A DNA stretch of 64,000 nt from Psychromarinibacter halotolerans (GTDB lineage: Bacteria; Pseudomonadota; Alphaproteobacteria; Rhodobacterales; Rhodobacteraceae), in the NCBI RefSeq assembly GCF_029168315.1, contig NZ_JARGYD010000012.1, forward strand, positions 37,522 to 101,521, read 5' to 3'. Made by a program: the position numbers and the translations under genes. Numbering within the stretch: position 1 is the stretch's first letter; each line of letters opens with the position of its first letter. The notes beneath the pieces are model-generated. The model ran no database searches, was not told the origin of the DNA, and was given only the letters and a program-made list of their open reading frames with translations. This document shows positions 17,212 through 24,925 of this stretch, in pieces.

Positions 17212-17568
17212 TCAGGCGTCGGGACGTTCCAGCAGCCCGGCGGGCGCGTTTTCGTCACGGACGAAATCCAGCGGGGCGCGGTCCACGGCGGCTGTGTTGC
17301 GCTTGAACTCGTACAGCATCTGTCCGTCTTCCTCGGCGGTGGCGACGATCAGGCACTGATACAGATGTGCGCCGCCGTTATACAGATCGACAAGTCCCCG
17401 AAGGTTGGGCGCGTTCTCGGCATCCAGCGCGAACCCGCCATCCCAGAAGCGCAACACGCGGTACATGTCTTCACCGACACGCACGCGCAGGCGGCTTTTC
17501 TTCTTCAGATCCGCCTTACGGGCTGCTTCCAGCCCCTCTAGCACTTCTTTCGGCAGGTAATCGGTCAT
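17212..17568 (-). CDS. Small conserved protein of unknown function
   Basis: A 118-residue soluble protein that I do not recognise. ATG 17568 (MTDYLPKEVLEGLEAARKA) is chosen because of a GGGGAG ribosome-binding site 8 nt upstream. It has a Lys-rich N-terminal helix, then a beta-rich core with RVGEDMYRVLRFWDGGFALD, typical of a PilZ-like or small beta-barrel layout, though without the RxxxR-D/NxSxxG signature of c-di-GMP PilZ domains. It sits alone between the aminotransferase and the cob operon. Confidence 0.7.
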   Translation of the reverse strand: MTDYLPKEVLEGLEAARKADLKKKSRLRVRVGEDMYRVLRFWDGGFALDAENAPNLRGLVDLYNGGAHLYQCLIVATAEEDGQMLYEFKRNTAAVDRAPLDFVRDENAPAGLLERPDA

Positions 17569-17658
17569 GTCAGCAACTCCCCTAAAGACAGAAAATGTCC
17601 TGCGCCCAGATTCGGTCAAGTGAACTTTCGGAAAATCCGAACGTCTTTCGGCTTTCGT

Positions 17659-18429
17659 TCAACGGGCGGTTGCGCGCGGTCGCAGCACGTGCGGCCTATC
17701 CGGGTCGTACAGCGCAGAGTCGCGGAAATCGCGGACACGCCCAAGCGCAGGGCCCACAAGGATAAGCGCGGTACGGGTGATCTTTTCGTCCCTCACTTTC
17801 TCGCGCAGGTCCGACAACGTGCCCCGGATCAGTTTTTGGTCCGGCCACCCGACACGATAGGCCACGACGGCGGGACAATCGCTGCCGTAGTATGGGATCA
17901 GTTGCCGTTCGATCTCGCGCATCGCCCGGACGCCGAGGTGGATCGCCAGCGTCGCACCGGTGCGGGCGAAGTTTTCCAGCGTCTCGCCATCGGGCATCGA
18001 GGTCGACTTCATCGACATCCGGGTCAACACCACCGACTGCGCGATCTCGGGGATCGTCAGTTCCTGCCCCAGCGCGGCGGCGGCGGCGGCATAGGCGGGG
18101 ACACCGGGAATGATCTCGTAGGGGATGCCGTCGGCCTCTAGCCGCCGGACCTGTTCCGCGATGGCGCCGTACAGCGACGGGTCGCCGGAATGCACCCGCG
18201 CGACGTCATATCCTTGCGCGTGGGCCGCAAGGATTTCAGCGTGCGTGTCGTCCAGCGTCATCGGCGCGGTGTCCATCACCCGCGCCCCCTCGGGCGCGCG
18301 GGCCACGACCTCGGCAGGCACCAACGATCCGGCATACAGGCAGACGGGGCAGGCCTCGATCACCTTGGCGGCCTTGATCGTCAGCAGGTCCGGATCGCCC
18401 GGCCCCGCGCCCACGAAAAATACGGTCAT
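17659..18429 (-). CDS. cobM: Precorrin-4 C(11)-methyltransferase
   Basis: A 256-residue SAM-dependent tetrapyrrole methylase that methylates C-11 of precorrin-4 in aerobic B12 synthesis. Visible features are the N-terminal VFFVGAGPGDPDLLTIKAA, the CLYAGSLVP segment, the HSGDPSLYGAIAEQ SAM loop, and PEIAQSVVLTR. It is the last gene of the minus-strand cob operon and is separated from cbiG-cobJ by a 102-bp gap containing a G-rich hairpin repeat. Confidence 0.95.
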   Translation of the reverse strand: MTVFFVGAGPGDPDLLTIKAAKVIEACPVCLYAGSLVPAEVVARAPEGARVMDTAPMTLDDTHAEILAAHAQGYDVARVHSGDPSLYGAIAEQVRRLEADGIPYEIIPGVPAYAAAAAALGQELTIPEIAQSVVLTRMSMKSTSMPDGETLENFARTGATLAIHLGVRAMREIERQLIPYYGSDCPAVVAYRVGWPDQKLIRGTLSDLREKVRDEKITRTALILVGPALGRVRDFRDSALYDPDRPHVLRPRATAR

Positions 18430-18462
18430 GCAAACACCCCCCTCACCAAAAGTGCAACAAAT

Positions 18463-18518
18463 CCTCTCCCCCGTCCCGGGGGAGGGTTAGGGAGGGGGGG
18501 AGGGTTAGGTTGGGGGGA
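18463..18518. repeat. CTCCCCCG/CGGGGGAG hairpin and G-tract repeat
   Basis: A perfect 8-bp hairpin (18466-18484, loop TCC) followed by a plus-strand G-rich run with at least six G-tracts separated by A, TTA or TT (to 18517). The G-strand could form a quadruplex. It lies between cbiG-cobJ and cobM, inside the operon. Related hairpins are at 21100 and 58134. Confidence 0.7.
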
Positions 18519-18531
18519 TACCGCCCCGCAC

Positions 18532-20349
18532 TCAAGACACATCCGACAAATCCCCATCGATCTTCCGCGCATATCCACGCGGCGTGTACATGCGCGGCCC
18601 CTCGCCCGACTGCCACAGCCGCGACTGCGACGACCCCACCAACACCACGGTCAGCATGTCGACCTCGTCGACCTGCAGGTCTTCCAAGCGGCGATAGCGC
18701 AACTCTTCCTCGGGCCGGCCCAGCGAGGTCGCCAGCAGGACCGGACAATCGGCGGGCCGATGCTGCAGCAGCGTGTCCCGTGCCAGCGCCAGCAGGTCGC
18801 GACGCCGCTTTGACACCGGGTTGTAGAAGGCGATCACGAAATCGCCCTCGGCAGCCGCCCGCACCCGGCGCAGGATATCCTCGCGCGGGGTCAGGAGGTC
18901 CGACAGTGAGATCGCACAAAAATCGTGACCCAAGGGCGCACCGGCCCGCGCCGCCGCCCCCTGAAGCGCCGAAACGCCGGGGGCCGACATCACCTCGACC
19001 CGCCGCGCGGCGTCGGACACGCCATGCTCTGTCCGGTCCAGCAGTTCGAACACCAGCGCGCCCATCGCGTAGATCCCGGCGTCGCCCGAGCAAATCAGCG
19101 CCACGTCCAGCCCTTCGGCGGCACGCTCCAGCGCAAAACGGCACCGCGCCTCTTCGCCGCCCAGTGGGAAATCGTGGCGCGGCTTGCCCGCCGCCAGCGG
19201 TCCCAACAGGTCGATGTACAGGCCGTAGCCCACCAGTTCGTCCGCCTCGGCCACCAGCCGCGATGCCTCGGGCGTGCGCCACGCGGCCTGTCCCGGACCG
19301 ATCCCGACCAGCGACAGCCGCCCACGCGTCCGGCCCAGCGGCACCACCGGCTCTGGCGCGACGGTCAGCGCGGCGGTGCACATTGCGGACTTGCGCTTTG
19401 GATACCAGATCGACGCGGTCGGCCCGCCACAGGCGAGTGCCGCATTCTCGGCGACGCCGTGGGTGCCGATCTCTGCAAAGACCACGTCCGACGGCGTTTC
19501 GCTGCGCGGCGTCTCGGCCTCTAGCTCTTCGGCGGAGAACAGGCGCAGCGGCACGTCCAGACGGCGCGCAAGGTCCAGCACGGCGGGTTCGTCGGCCTTG
19601 ATCCCGGCGGTCGCGATCGCGGCCAGCGCGCCGGGGGCCAGTTCAGCGTCGGCCAGCAGCCCGTCGACCAGCGCGGCAAGTTCGTCCGGCGGACAATTGC
19701 GCGAGGCGCCGACGCCCAGCACGGCCCGGCGCGGGTGATAGACCAGCGTCTCAGACGTTGCGGGCGTCACGGGTTCCATCGTGCAGACGATCTGTACCGC
19801 GTCGCCCTCGGGCAGGTCCGCCAGCCAGTCCGCGCGGGCCGCTTCGTCGCCCGTCACCCGGACGCCGCCGCCGGACAGCAGCGCGGCCATCGCGGGTTTC
19901 GCCGCGTCGGGGTTGGCCAGCACCCAGCCCTCGAGCGGCTCGTCCAGCGCGACGCCCAGCGCGACATCGCCCGCCGTCGTGACGGCGGCGGTGGCGTCCA
20001 GCGCTTGTGCGATGGTCCGCGCCAGCCGGTTCGCGCCGCGATGGCCGCCAAGCAATGGCACCACGACCGCGCCGTCGTCCGAAACCGACAGCACCGGCGG
20101 CTCGGCGCGCTTGTCCGACAGAAGCGGCGCGACGGCACGGACCAGTATGCCCGAGGCGCAGACGCCGATCACCGGCGTCCCTGCGGCGAACAGGTCGCGG
20201 GCGTGGTCCAGCGCGTTGGGGAAAAAGGCGTCGGCGGTCTCGACCCGGCCTTCACGGCCGTGCACGGGCGCGCCCAGCGCCTTTGCCACGCGGTGCGCCG
20301 TGGGCTCGCCAGACCGGGACAGGGCAAGAACGACGGGAGTTACAGCCAC
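18532..20349 (-). CDS. cobJ: CbiG-CobJ fusion: cobalamin synthesis protein/precorrin-3B C(17)-methyltransferase
   Basis: A 605-residue fusion. Residues 1 to about 345 are CbiG-like (GVCASGILVRAVAPLLSDK, SVSDDGAVVVPLLGGHRGANRLAR, and the C-terminal CbiG/CobE part LGVGASRNCPPDEL). The rest is a CobJ/CbiH methylase (RLSLVGIGPGQAAWRTPEA, LVGYGLYIDLLGPL, ICSGDAGIYAMGALVFEL, VIAFYNPVSKRR). The C-17 methylation with ring contraction is CobJ's job; CbiG opens the delta-lactone in the cobalt-early pathway, and its presence here fused to CobJ is characteristic of this bacterial group. The start is GTG 20349, overlapping the cobI stop by 10 bp. Other open frame upstream covers cobI. Confidence 0.9.
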   Translation of the reverse strand: MAVTPVVLALSRSGEPTAHRVAKALGAPVHGREGRVETADAFFPNALDHARDLFAAGTPVIGVCASGILVRAVAPLLSDKRAEPPVLSVSDDGAVVVPLLGGHRGANRLARTIAQALDATAAVTTAGDVALGVALDEPLEGWVLANPDAAKPAMAALLSGGGVRVTGDEAARADWLADLPEGDAVQIVCTMEPVTPATSETLVYHPRRAVLGVGASRNCPPDELAALVDGLLADAELAPGALAAIATAGIKADEPAVLDLARRLDVPLRLFSAEELEAETPRSETPSDVVFAEIGTHGVAENAALACGGPTASIWYPKRKSAMCTAALTVAPEPVVPLGRTRGRLSLVGIGPGQAAWRTPEASRLVAEADELVGYGLYIDLLGPLAAGKPRHDFPLGGEEARCRFALERAAEGLDVALICSGDAGIYAMGALVFELLDRTEHGVSDAARRVEVMSAPGVSALQGAAARAGAPLGHDFCAISLSDLLTPREDILRRVRAAAEGDFVIAFYNPVSKRRRDLLALARDTLLQHRPADCPVLLATSLGRPEEELRYRRLEDLQVDEVDMLTVVLVGSSQSRLWQSGEGPRMYTPRGYARKIDGDLSDVS

Positions 20350-21044
20350 GGGTCGGCCCCTTTCGTGAGGAGGATCATGGAAAAGTACGGCGCCGCTTCG
20401 GGGGCGTCGGCCAGCGGCAGGACGCTTTCGTCTGGCGTCGTCGCACGCTCGACATATACCGCTTGCGCAGTCAGCCCCAGCCTGTCCAGCACCGCACGGA
20501 TGCGCGGCAGATGGCGGCCGACTTTCAGGATGGCAAGGCTTTCGGCGCCTTCGATCCGCGCGGTCAGTTCGTCGTCGGGTAGTGGTCCCGGAAGGATGGT
20601 CACCCGTTCGTTCCGGGCGGCCAGCGGCATCTCTGCCCGCGCAGCGCAGGCCGTAAGCGAGGTGACGCCGGGCACCACCTCGGTCCGGAAGTCCGCCTTC
20701 AGCCGGGCGTGGACATACATGAACGAGCCGTAAAAGAACGGATCGCCTTCGCACAGGCAGACCACGTCGCGGCCCGCTTCCAGTTCGGCCCGGATCGCCA
20801 AAGCCCCGAGGTCATAGGCGGTCTGCGCCGGGGCGCGGTCGCGGCTCATCGGGACGGACATGACGATCTCGCGCGCGGTGGACGGGATCAGGTCGGCGGC
20901 GATGGACCGCGCCAGACTGTCGCCACCGGCAAGCGCCGGGTAGGCGACGACCTTTGCCGTCTCGATCAGGCGGGCGGCCTTGCGGGTGATCAGGTCCGGG
21001 TCGCCGGGGCCAAGACCGACACCGTATAGGGTGCCTTTTGTCAT
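20340..21044 (-). CDS. cobI: Precorrin-2 C(20)-methyltransferase
   Basis: A 234-residue SAM-dependent methylase converting precorrin-2 to precorrin-3A. Typical segments are LYGVGLGPGDPDLITRKAA, the VVAYPALAGGDSLAR region, CLCEGDPFFYGSFMY and VVPGVTSLTACAARAE. It overlaps the next gene (cbiG-cobJ) by 10 bp, so translation is coupled. The gap to cobL upstream is 136 bp and carries GC-rich repeats. Confidence 0.95.
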   Translation of the reverse strand: MTKGTLYGVGLGPGDPDLITRKAARLIETAKVVAYPALAGGDSLARSIAADLIPSTAREIVMSVPMSRDRAPAQTAYDLGALAIRAELEAGRDVVCLCEGDPFFYGSFMYVHARLKADFRTEVVPGVTSLTACAARAEMPLAARNERVTILPGPLPDDELTARIEGAESLAILKVGRHLPRIRAVLDRLGLTAQAVYVERATTPDESVLPLADAPEAAPYFSMILLTKGADPWL

Positions 21045-21099
21045 TGCTGGCCGCCCTCGGTGACCACTCCCCCCTGCCTGTCCATTCCCCCCTCCCTGA

Positions 21100-21175
21100 C
21101 CCTCCCCCCAAGGGGGGAGGGAAGCGTGACGTGCGGGGAGGGAAGCGTGGCGTGTGTAGAGGGGATGGCGTGACG
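21100..21175. repeat. 10-bp hairpin plus 21-bp tandem repeats
   Basis: A perfect inverted repeat CCCTCCCCCC-AA-GGGGGGAGGG (21100-21121) merges into two 21-bp direct repeats (21114-21134 and 21135-21155, two mismatches) and a degraded third ending near 21178. It occupies most of the gap between cobL and cobI. It is a member of the hairpin family also seen at 18463 and 58134. Confidence 0.75.
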
Positions 21176-21180
21176 TGACC

Positions 21181-22380
21181 TCATCGCTTGACGAGGCTCC
21201 ACTGCGTGACCGGCATCAGCGGGCGCCATCCCGTCAGGCTGCCGACCGGCTCGGCGCGATTGATCTGCAGCTTCACCAACTGGCCGCCGTGAACGCGGTG
21301 CAGCGCGATCAGCTCTGCCTCGGACTCCAGCGTGACCGCGTTGGCCACCATGCGGCCCAGCGGCTTCAGCGCGGACCATGCGGCTTCGAACACGTCGGGC
21401 GACAGGCCACCGCCGATAAAGATGGCGTCCGGCGCTTCCAGCCCGGCCAAGGCATCGGGTGCTTCACCCGCGATCAGTTCCAGCCGAGGGGCGCCCAGCG
21501 CCAGCGCGTTCGCCGCGGCCATTTCGCGCCGGTCGGCGCGCGGTTCGATCCCGATCGCGCGGGCATAGCGCGCCGCCCGCATCCATTCGACCGCGACCGA
21601 CCCGCAGCCGGTCCCGATGTCCCACAGCAGCGCGCCGCGCATCGGCATCAGCTTGGCCAGCGTCGCCGCGCGGACCTCTTGCTTGGTCATCGTGCCGTCG
21701 TGGCGGAACAGGTCGTCGGCCAGTCCCGGCACGCGCGGCAGCAGCGCGGCATCGGGCGCGGCGATGCAGTCGACCGCCAGCGTGTTGAACGCCGGAACCT
21801 CGTGCGACCAACTGTCTGCCGTGCCGTCGAACCGCTGTTCGCGGTCGCCGCCCATCGCCGCCAGCACCGTCATCTTCGAGGCTCCGAAGCCCCGTTCGGT
21901 CAGGAAGGCCGCGATGCGCGCCGGTGTCTCTGCCCCCGTGGTCAGGATCAGCAGCCGCGCGTCGGGCTGGATGAAGGCGATCATCTGCTCGACCGGGCGG
22001 CCATGCACCGTCAGCGTCTCGACATCCGCCAGTGACCAGCCCATCCGGGCGGCGGCCAGCTGGAAAGCCGAAAGCTGCGGGTGATAGGTGATCTCGGACG
22101 GATCGATGGCGCGGCCGATGCGCGCGCCGACCGAGAACCACAGCGGATCCCCGGTCACAAGGATCACCGCGCGGCGGCCCTTCAGCTTGCGGATCGTGTC
22201 GATCATCGCGTCGAAGGGGCTGGGCCACGCGATGCGCTCGGCCGACACGGCGCCGGACAGGTCGTGGTGGCGGTCGCCGCCGACGATAACCTCGGCAGCC
22301 TCGACCACGGCACGGGTGGCGGGGGTCAGGCCCGCCAGCCCGTCTTCTCCGATCCCGACGATATGAAGCCAGGGTGTCAT
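21181..22380 (-). CDS. cobL: Precorrin-6B C(5,15)-methyltransferase (decarboxylating)
   Basis: A 399-residue bifunctional methylase. The N-terminal CobL/CbiE part (HIVGIGEDGLAGLTPATRAV, GDPLWFSVGARIGR, ITYHPQLSAFQLAAARMGW) methylates at C-5; the C-terminal CbiT-type Rossmann domain (LLWDIGTGCGSVAVEWMR, AIGIEPRADR) methylates C-15 and decarboxylates the C-12 acetate. Length fits the full-length fused enzyme. Its ATG overlaps the cobH stop by 4 bp. Confidence 0.95.
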   Translation of the reverse strand: MTPWLHIVGIGEDGLAGLTPATRAVVEAAEVIVGGDRHHDLSGAVSAERIAWPSPFDAMIDTIRKLKGRRAVILVTGDPLWFSVGARIGRAIDPSEITYHPQLSAFQLAAARMGWSLADVETLTVHGRPVEQMIAFIQPDARLLILTTGAETPARIAAFLTERGFGASKMTVLAAMGGDREQRFDGTADSWSHEVPAFNTLAVDCIAAPDAALLPRVPGLADDLFRHDGTMTKQEVRAATLAKLMPMRGALLWDIGTGCGSVAVEWMRAARYARAIGIEPRADRREMAAANALALGAPRLELIAGEAPDALAGLEAPDAIFIGGGLSPDVFEAAWSALKPLGRMVANAVTLESEAELIALHRVHGGQLVKLQINRAEPVGSLTGWRPLMPVTQWSLVKR

Positions 22381-23015
22381 TGGGTTTCCTCCGGCAATCC
22401 TGCGGCCAGCGCGTTCACCGCCGCCGAGGCCATCGCGGACCCGCCGCGCCGGCCACGCAGCGCAACAAAGTCGCAGCCGCGCGGGTTGGCGGCAAGCTCC
22501 GCCTTCGATTCCGCCGCACCGACAAAGCCAACGGGAAACCCAAGGATCACCGCCGGTTTCGGCCAGCCGTCGTCCAGCCGTTCAAGCAGGTGGAACAGCG
22601 CGGTCGGCGCGTTGCCGATCGCCACCACGGCGCCGTCCAGCCGGTCGCGCCACAGCTCGACGGCGGCGGCAGAGCGGGTCGTCCCCAACTCGCGCGCCAG
22701 CCCGTGGGTGCGCGGATCGTTCAGCGTGACGACCACCTCGTTGCCCACCGGAAGGGTGCGCCGGATCACGCCCGCGGCGACCATCTCGCAGTCGCACAGC
22801 ACCGGCGCCCCGGCGCGCAGCGCGGTTTCCCCGGCCTCGAACGCACCGTCGGAAAACGCCAGCCGGTCGGCGACCTCGATCATGCCGCAGGAATGGATCA
22901 CCCGCGTCGCCAGCCGCGCCATGCCCGGCGGGAACCGGTCGAGCCGCGCCTCGCGCCGGACGGTGGCGAAGCTTTCCGCGTAGATCGCGGCGGGGTCCTT
23001 CAGGTAGGGGCGCAT
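22377..23015 (-). CDS. cobH: Precorrin-8X methylmutase
   Basis: A 212-residue enzyme that moves the C-11 methyl group to C-12, giving hydrogenobyrinate. The key segments are IHSCGMIEVADRLAFS (active-site His), LCDCEMVAAGVIR, and AVILGFPVGFVGAAESK with ALRGRRGGSAMASAAVNAL at the C-terminus. It overlaps cobL by 4 bp. The gap to cbiX holds a short dispersed repeat. Confidence 0.95.
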   Translation of the reverse strand: MRPYLKDPAAIYAESFATVRREARLDRFPPGMARLATRVIHSCGMIEVADRLAFSDGAFEAGETALRAGAPVLCDCEMVAAGVIRRTLPVGNEVVVTLNDPRTHGLARELGTTRSAAAVELWRDRLDGAVVAIGNAPTALFHLLERLDDGWPKPAVILGFPVGFVGAAESKAELAANPRGCDFVALRGRRGGSAMASAAVNALAAGLPEETQ

Positions 23016-23047
23016 CTGGTCCGGTGTCTTTCGTGGCTGCGTCGGAT

Positions 23048-23080
23048 GCCTCCGGCGGGGATATTTAAGGACAGAAGAAG
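23048..23080 (+). repeat. Short dispersed GC hairpin repeat in the cob operon
   Basis: CCTCCGGCGGGG followed by ATATTTAAGGACAGAAGAAG. The first part folds as CCTCCGGCGGGG-type hairpin; the tail resembles the ...TATTTT-AAAGAGAAGAAG end of the repeats at 52078 and 59393. It sits between cobH and cbiX. Confidence 0.55.
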
Positions 23081-23087
23081 GGCCGGA

Positions 23088-24347
23088 TCAGGTCCGCCGG
23101 GTCCGCGCGCTTTCGGGGCCAAGCGGGTGGTCCGCGTGGGGATAGGCCGCGTGGTGGTGGTGCCCGTGGTCATGGTCGTGCCCGTGGTGATGATGATGCC
23201 CGTGGCCATGGCCGTGCCCGTGATCGTGCCCGTGATCTTGGTGGTGTCCATGATCGTGGTGATGGTGGTGGCCCGCCATCTCCAGCCGGCACTCGCCCGT
23301 GCAGAAGGTGTCGCACAGGGCGCAGTCCGCCACGTTCGAGCCGGGCGCCGACGCCCCCTGCCCTTCGACATGGTGGTGGTGGCTTTCCTGCACCGCGCCG
23401 ACCTCTGCCTCGAAGCCCAGCACCTGAACCCGGTACTTGCACAGCACGCAAGTGGGCGGCGGCAGGTCGGCGAAGGCGGGGTGCTTGCGGTCCTCGGCCC
23501 GGATGTGGCGGTGTTCGCCGTTCTCCAGCGCAAGCACCTGCTCGCGATAGGCACAGACTCCGCAGTTCGGCACCGGCGCACCGCTGGCGATCTCGCGCAC
23601 GCGTTCGGCGAAGGTCTCCAGTACCTTGGGGTGATCGTTCAGGTAGCCCGCCTTGACGAAACGGATATCGGGATGCGCGGCGGCGACCTTGTCGGTGAAC
23701 CCATAGATCCGGTCGATCAGGATGCCGGTGAACAGGAAATAGGGGAACACGATGACCCGCTTGTAGCCAAGCCGCGCGACGTGTTCGAGGCAGGGCTCGA
23801 CCAGCGGGAAGGTCACGCCGGAATAGCCGACCTCGCACCAGCCGAAGCCCATGCCTTCCCACAGCATCCGCGCGATCTTGGCGACGTTGGCGTTCGCGTC
23901 CGGGTCCGAGGCACCCCGGCCAATCACCACAAGGCAGGTGTCATGCAGCGGCACGTCGCCGTGGCGGACATTCGCGCGGTCGACCGCTTCCTGCACGCGG
24001 GCACCGGCGGCGGCGATCATCTTCGGGTCGACCCCAAGTTCGCGCCCATAGGACACGTCGACGCCGTGCTTTTCCGCGTAGGTGTTCAGAACCGTGGGAA
24101 TGTCGTTCTTCGCGTGCATCGCCGCGAACAGCATCCCCGGCACCGCAAGGATGCGGTCGCACCCGGCCTCGCGCAGGCGGTCCAGCCCGTCACGGATCAC
24201 CGGGTTGGCGAACTCAAGATATCCGTAGTCGGTCAGCCAGTCCTCGGGCAGGTAGTCCGGCAGCTTTTGCGCCAGCACCGCGAATTCGTCGACAGCGGCC
24301 TGGCTGCGCGAGCCGTGGCCGCAGATCATCACACCGGTCCTCCCCAT
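23088..24347 (-). CDS. cbiX: CbiX-type sirohydrochlorin chelatase with Cys- and His-rich tail
   Basis: A 419-residue protein. Residues 1 to about 250 form the CbiX/SirB chelatase fold in two halves (MICGHGSRSQAAVDEF and IGRGASDPDANANVAKI), with IVFPYFLFTGILIDRI characteristic of long CbiX. The His in CGHGSR is the expected metal-binding residue. The tail contains two related Cys pairs (NCGVCAYREQVL, TCVLCKYRVQVL), a third cluster DCALCDTFCTGEC and a long His/Gly/Asp run ending about 20 residues before the C-terminus. Long CbiX proteins are known to carry a His-rich region and a 4Fe-4S cluster; the Cys pairs may bind iron-sulfur or cobalt. Cobalt insertion into sirohydrochlorin is the inferred role; iron insertion for siroheme is also possible. 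CobN elsewhere in the window is a second cobalt chelatase. Confidence 0.88.
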   Translation of the reverse strand: MGRTGVMICGHGSRSQAAVDEFAVLAQKLPDYLPEDWLTDYGYLEFANPVIRDGLDRLREAGCDRILAVPGMLFAAMHAKNDIPTVLNTYAEKHGVDVSYGRELGVDPKMIAAAGARVQEAVDRANVRHGDVPLHDTCLVVIGRGASDPDANANVAKIARMLWEGMGFGWCEVGYSGVTFPLVEPCLEHVARLGYKRVIVFPYFLFTGILIDRIYGFTDKVAAAHPDIRFVKAGYLNDHPKVLETFAERVREIASGAPVPNCGVCAYREQVLALENGEHRHIRAEDRKHPAFADLPPPTCVLCKYRVQVLGFEAEVGAVQESHHHHVEGQGASAPGSNVADCALCDTFCTGECRLEMAGHHHHHDHGHHQDHGHDHGHGHGHGHHHHHGHDHDHGHHHHAAYPHADHPLGPESARTRRT

Positions 24348-24352
24348 GCGGA

Positions 24353-24604
24353 TCAGGCCTCCTTCGGAGCGTCGTCTGCGGACACCTCGTCCTCGGCGGC
24401 GTCATCCTCGGGCGAGGCGCCCTCGGCGTCCGCGTCCTTGCGCCCCTTCAGGATCGCCCAGCCCGCGACAGCGACGGCGGCGCCCAGCGCGGCAAGCCCA
24501 ATCCAGTGGTTGTGCCCCGCTGCCTCGACCAGATGGCCGGGATGCGCGACGGCGGCATGGGCGGACAAGGTTAACGTGACTGAGGCGAGGGTGAACTTCA
24601 TCAT
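24353..24604 (-). CDS. Small signal-peptide/TM protein, first gene of the cob operon
   Basis: An 83-residue protein: a signal peptide (MMKFTLASVTLTLSAHAAVA), a short His-bearing segment (HPGHLVEAAGHNHWIG) that could coordinate a metal, one membrane span (LAALGAAVAVAGWAIL) and an acidic cytoplasmic tail. The ending lies 5 bp before cbiX. Upstream is GGGAAAGCGACAC then ATG-ATG; the first ATG is used. The HPGH-HNH pattern resembles periplasmic loops of cobalt-handling small proteins seen in Rhodobacteraceae, but I cannot name the family with confidence. Role in cobalt uptake is inferred from position and the His motif. Confidence 0.65.
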   Translation of the reverse strand: MMKFTLASVTLTLSAHAAVAHPGHLVEAAGHNHWIGLAALGAAVAVAGWAILKGRKDADAEGASPEDDAAEDEVSADDAPKEA

Positions 24605-24925
24605 GTGTCGCTTTCCCGTTGGTGGCCTGGGTCTGGGCCGGAAAGGGACAGTCCGAGCGTGGAACGCTCCGAGCGACGACGCGAGCCCCGGTCCCCTGCT
24701 TGGGTCGACCTCATCCCACACTCCAATCCGACCCGGTGGTCCGGGTTCGTCTGCACCCGGTATAGGCGGCGCCCCCGAACCCTGCAAACGGATTCGCGGC
24801 GGCACCAAGCGCGCGGCGGCGCGACCTGTGCGCCCACGCACCGGCGCTGCGCCAGCACGGGCGTTTTCCCAGACGGCAATCGCCTTACGTTGTGCAGCGA
24901 ACAGGAATGGTAAGGAGACGACCCG
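24605..24925 (-). promoter_or_regulatory. 321-bp leader with alternative hairpins upstream of the cob operon
   Basis: No gene in this gap between divergent genes. On the minus strand the run CCGGGT-N8-ACCCGG-N4-CCGGGT (24760 down to 24731) can form either of two overlapping hairpins sharing the central ACCCGG. Nearer the start are AAGCAGGGGACC (about 24701-24690), GAGCGT-TCC-ACGCTC (about 24670-24656) and GTCCC, which could pair with GGGAC. It resembles the arrangement of a regulatory leader RNA; parts are reminiscent of cobalamin riboswitches, but the conserved CGCAACTGT-like and GCCACTG elements are missing. Confidence 0.4.

Noticed and set aside
18486..18512. Telomere-like GGGTTAGGG repeats
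   Set aside because: Only two TTAGG units in a generally G-rich tract; better explained by the hairpin/G-tract repeat.
24605..24925. A canonical cobalamin riboswitch before the minus-strand operon
   Set aside because: The B12-box-like AAGCAGGGGACC is imperfect and the CGCAACTGT and GCCACTG cores are absent; kept only as an unclassified leader.
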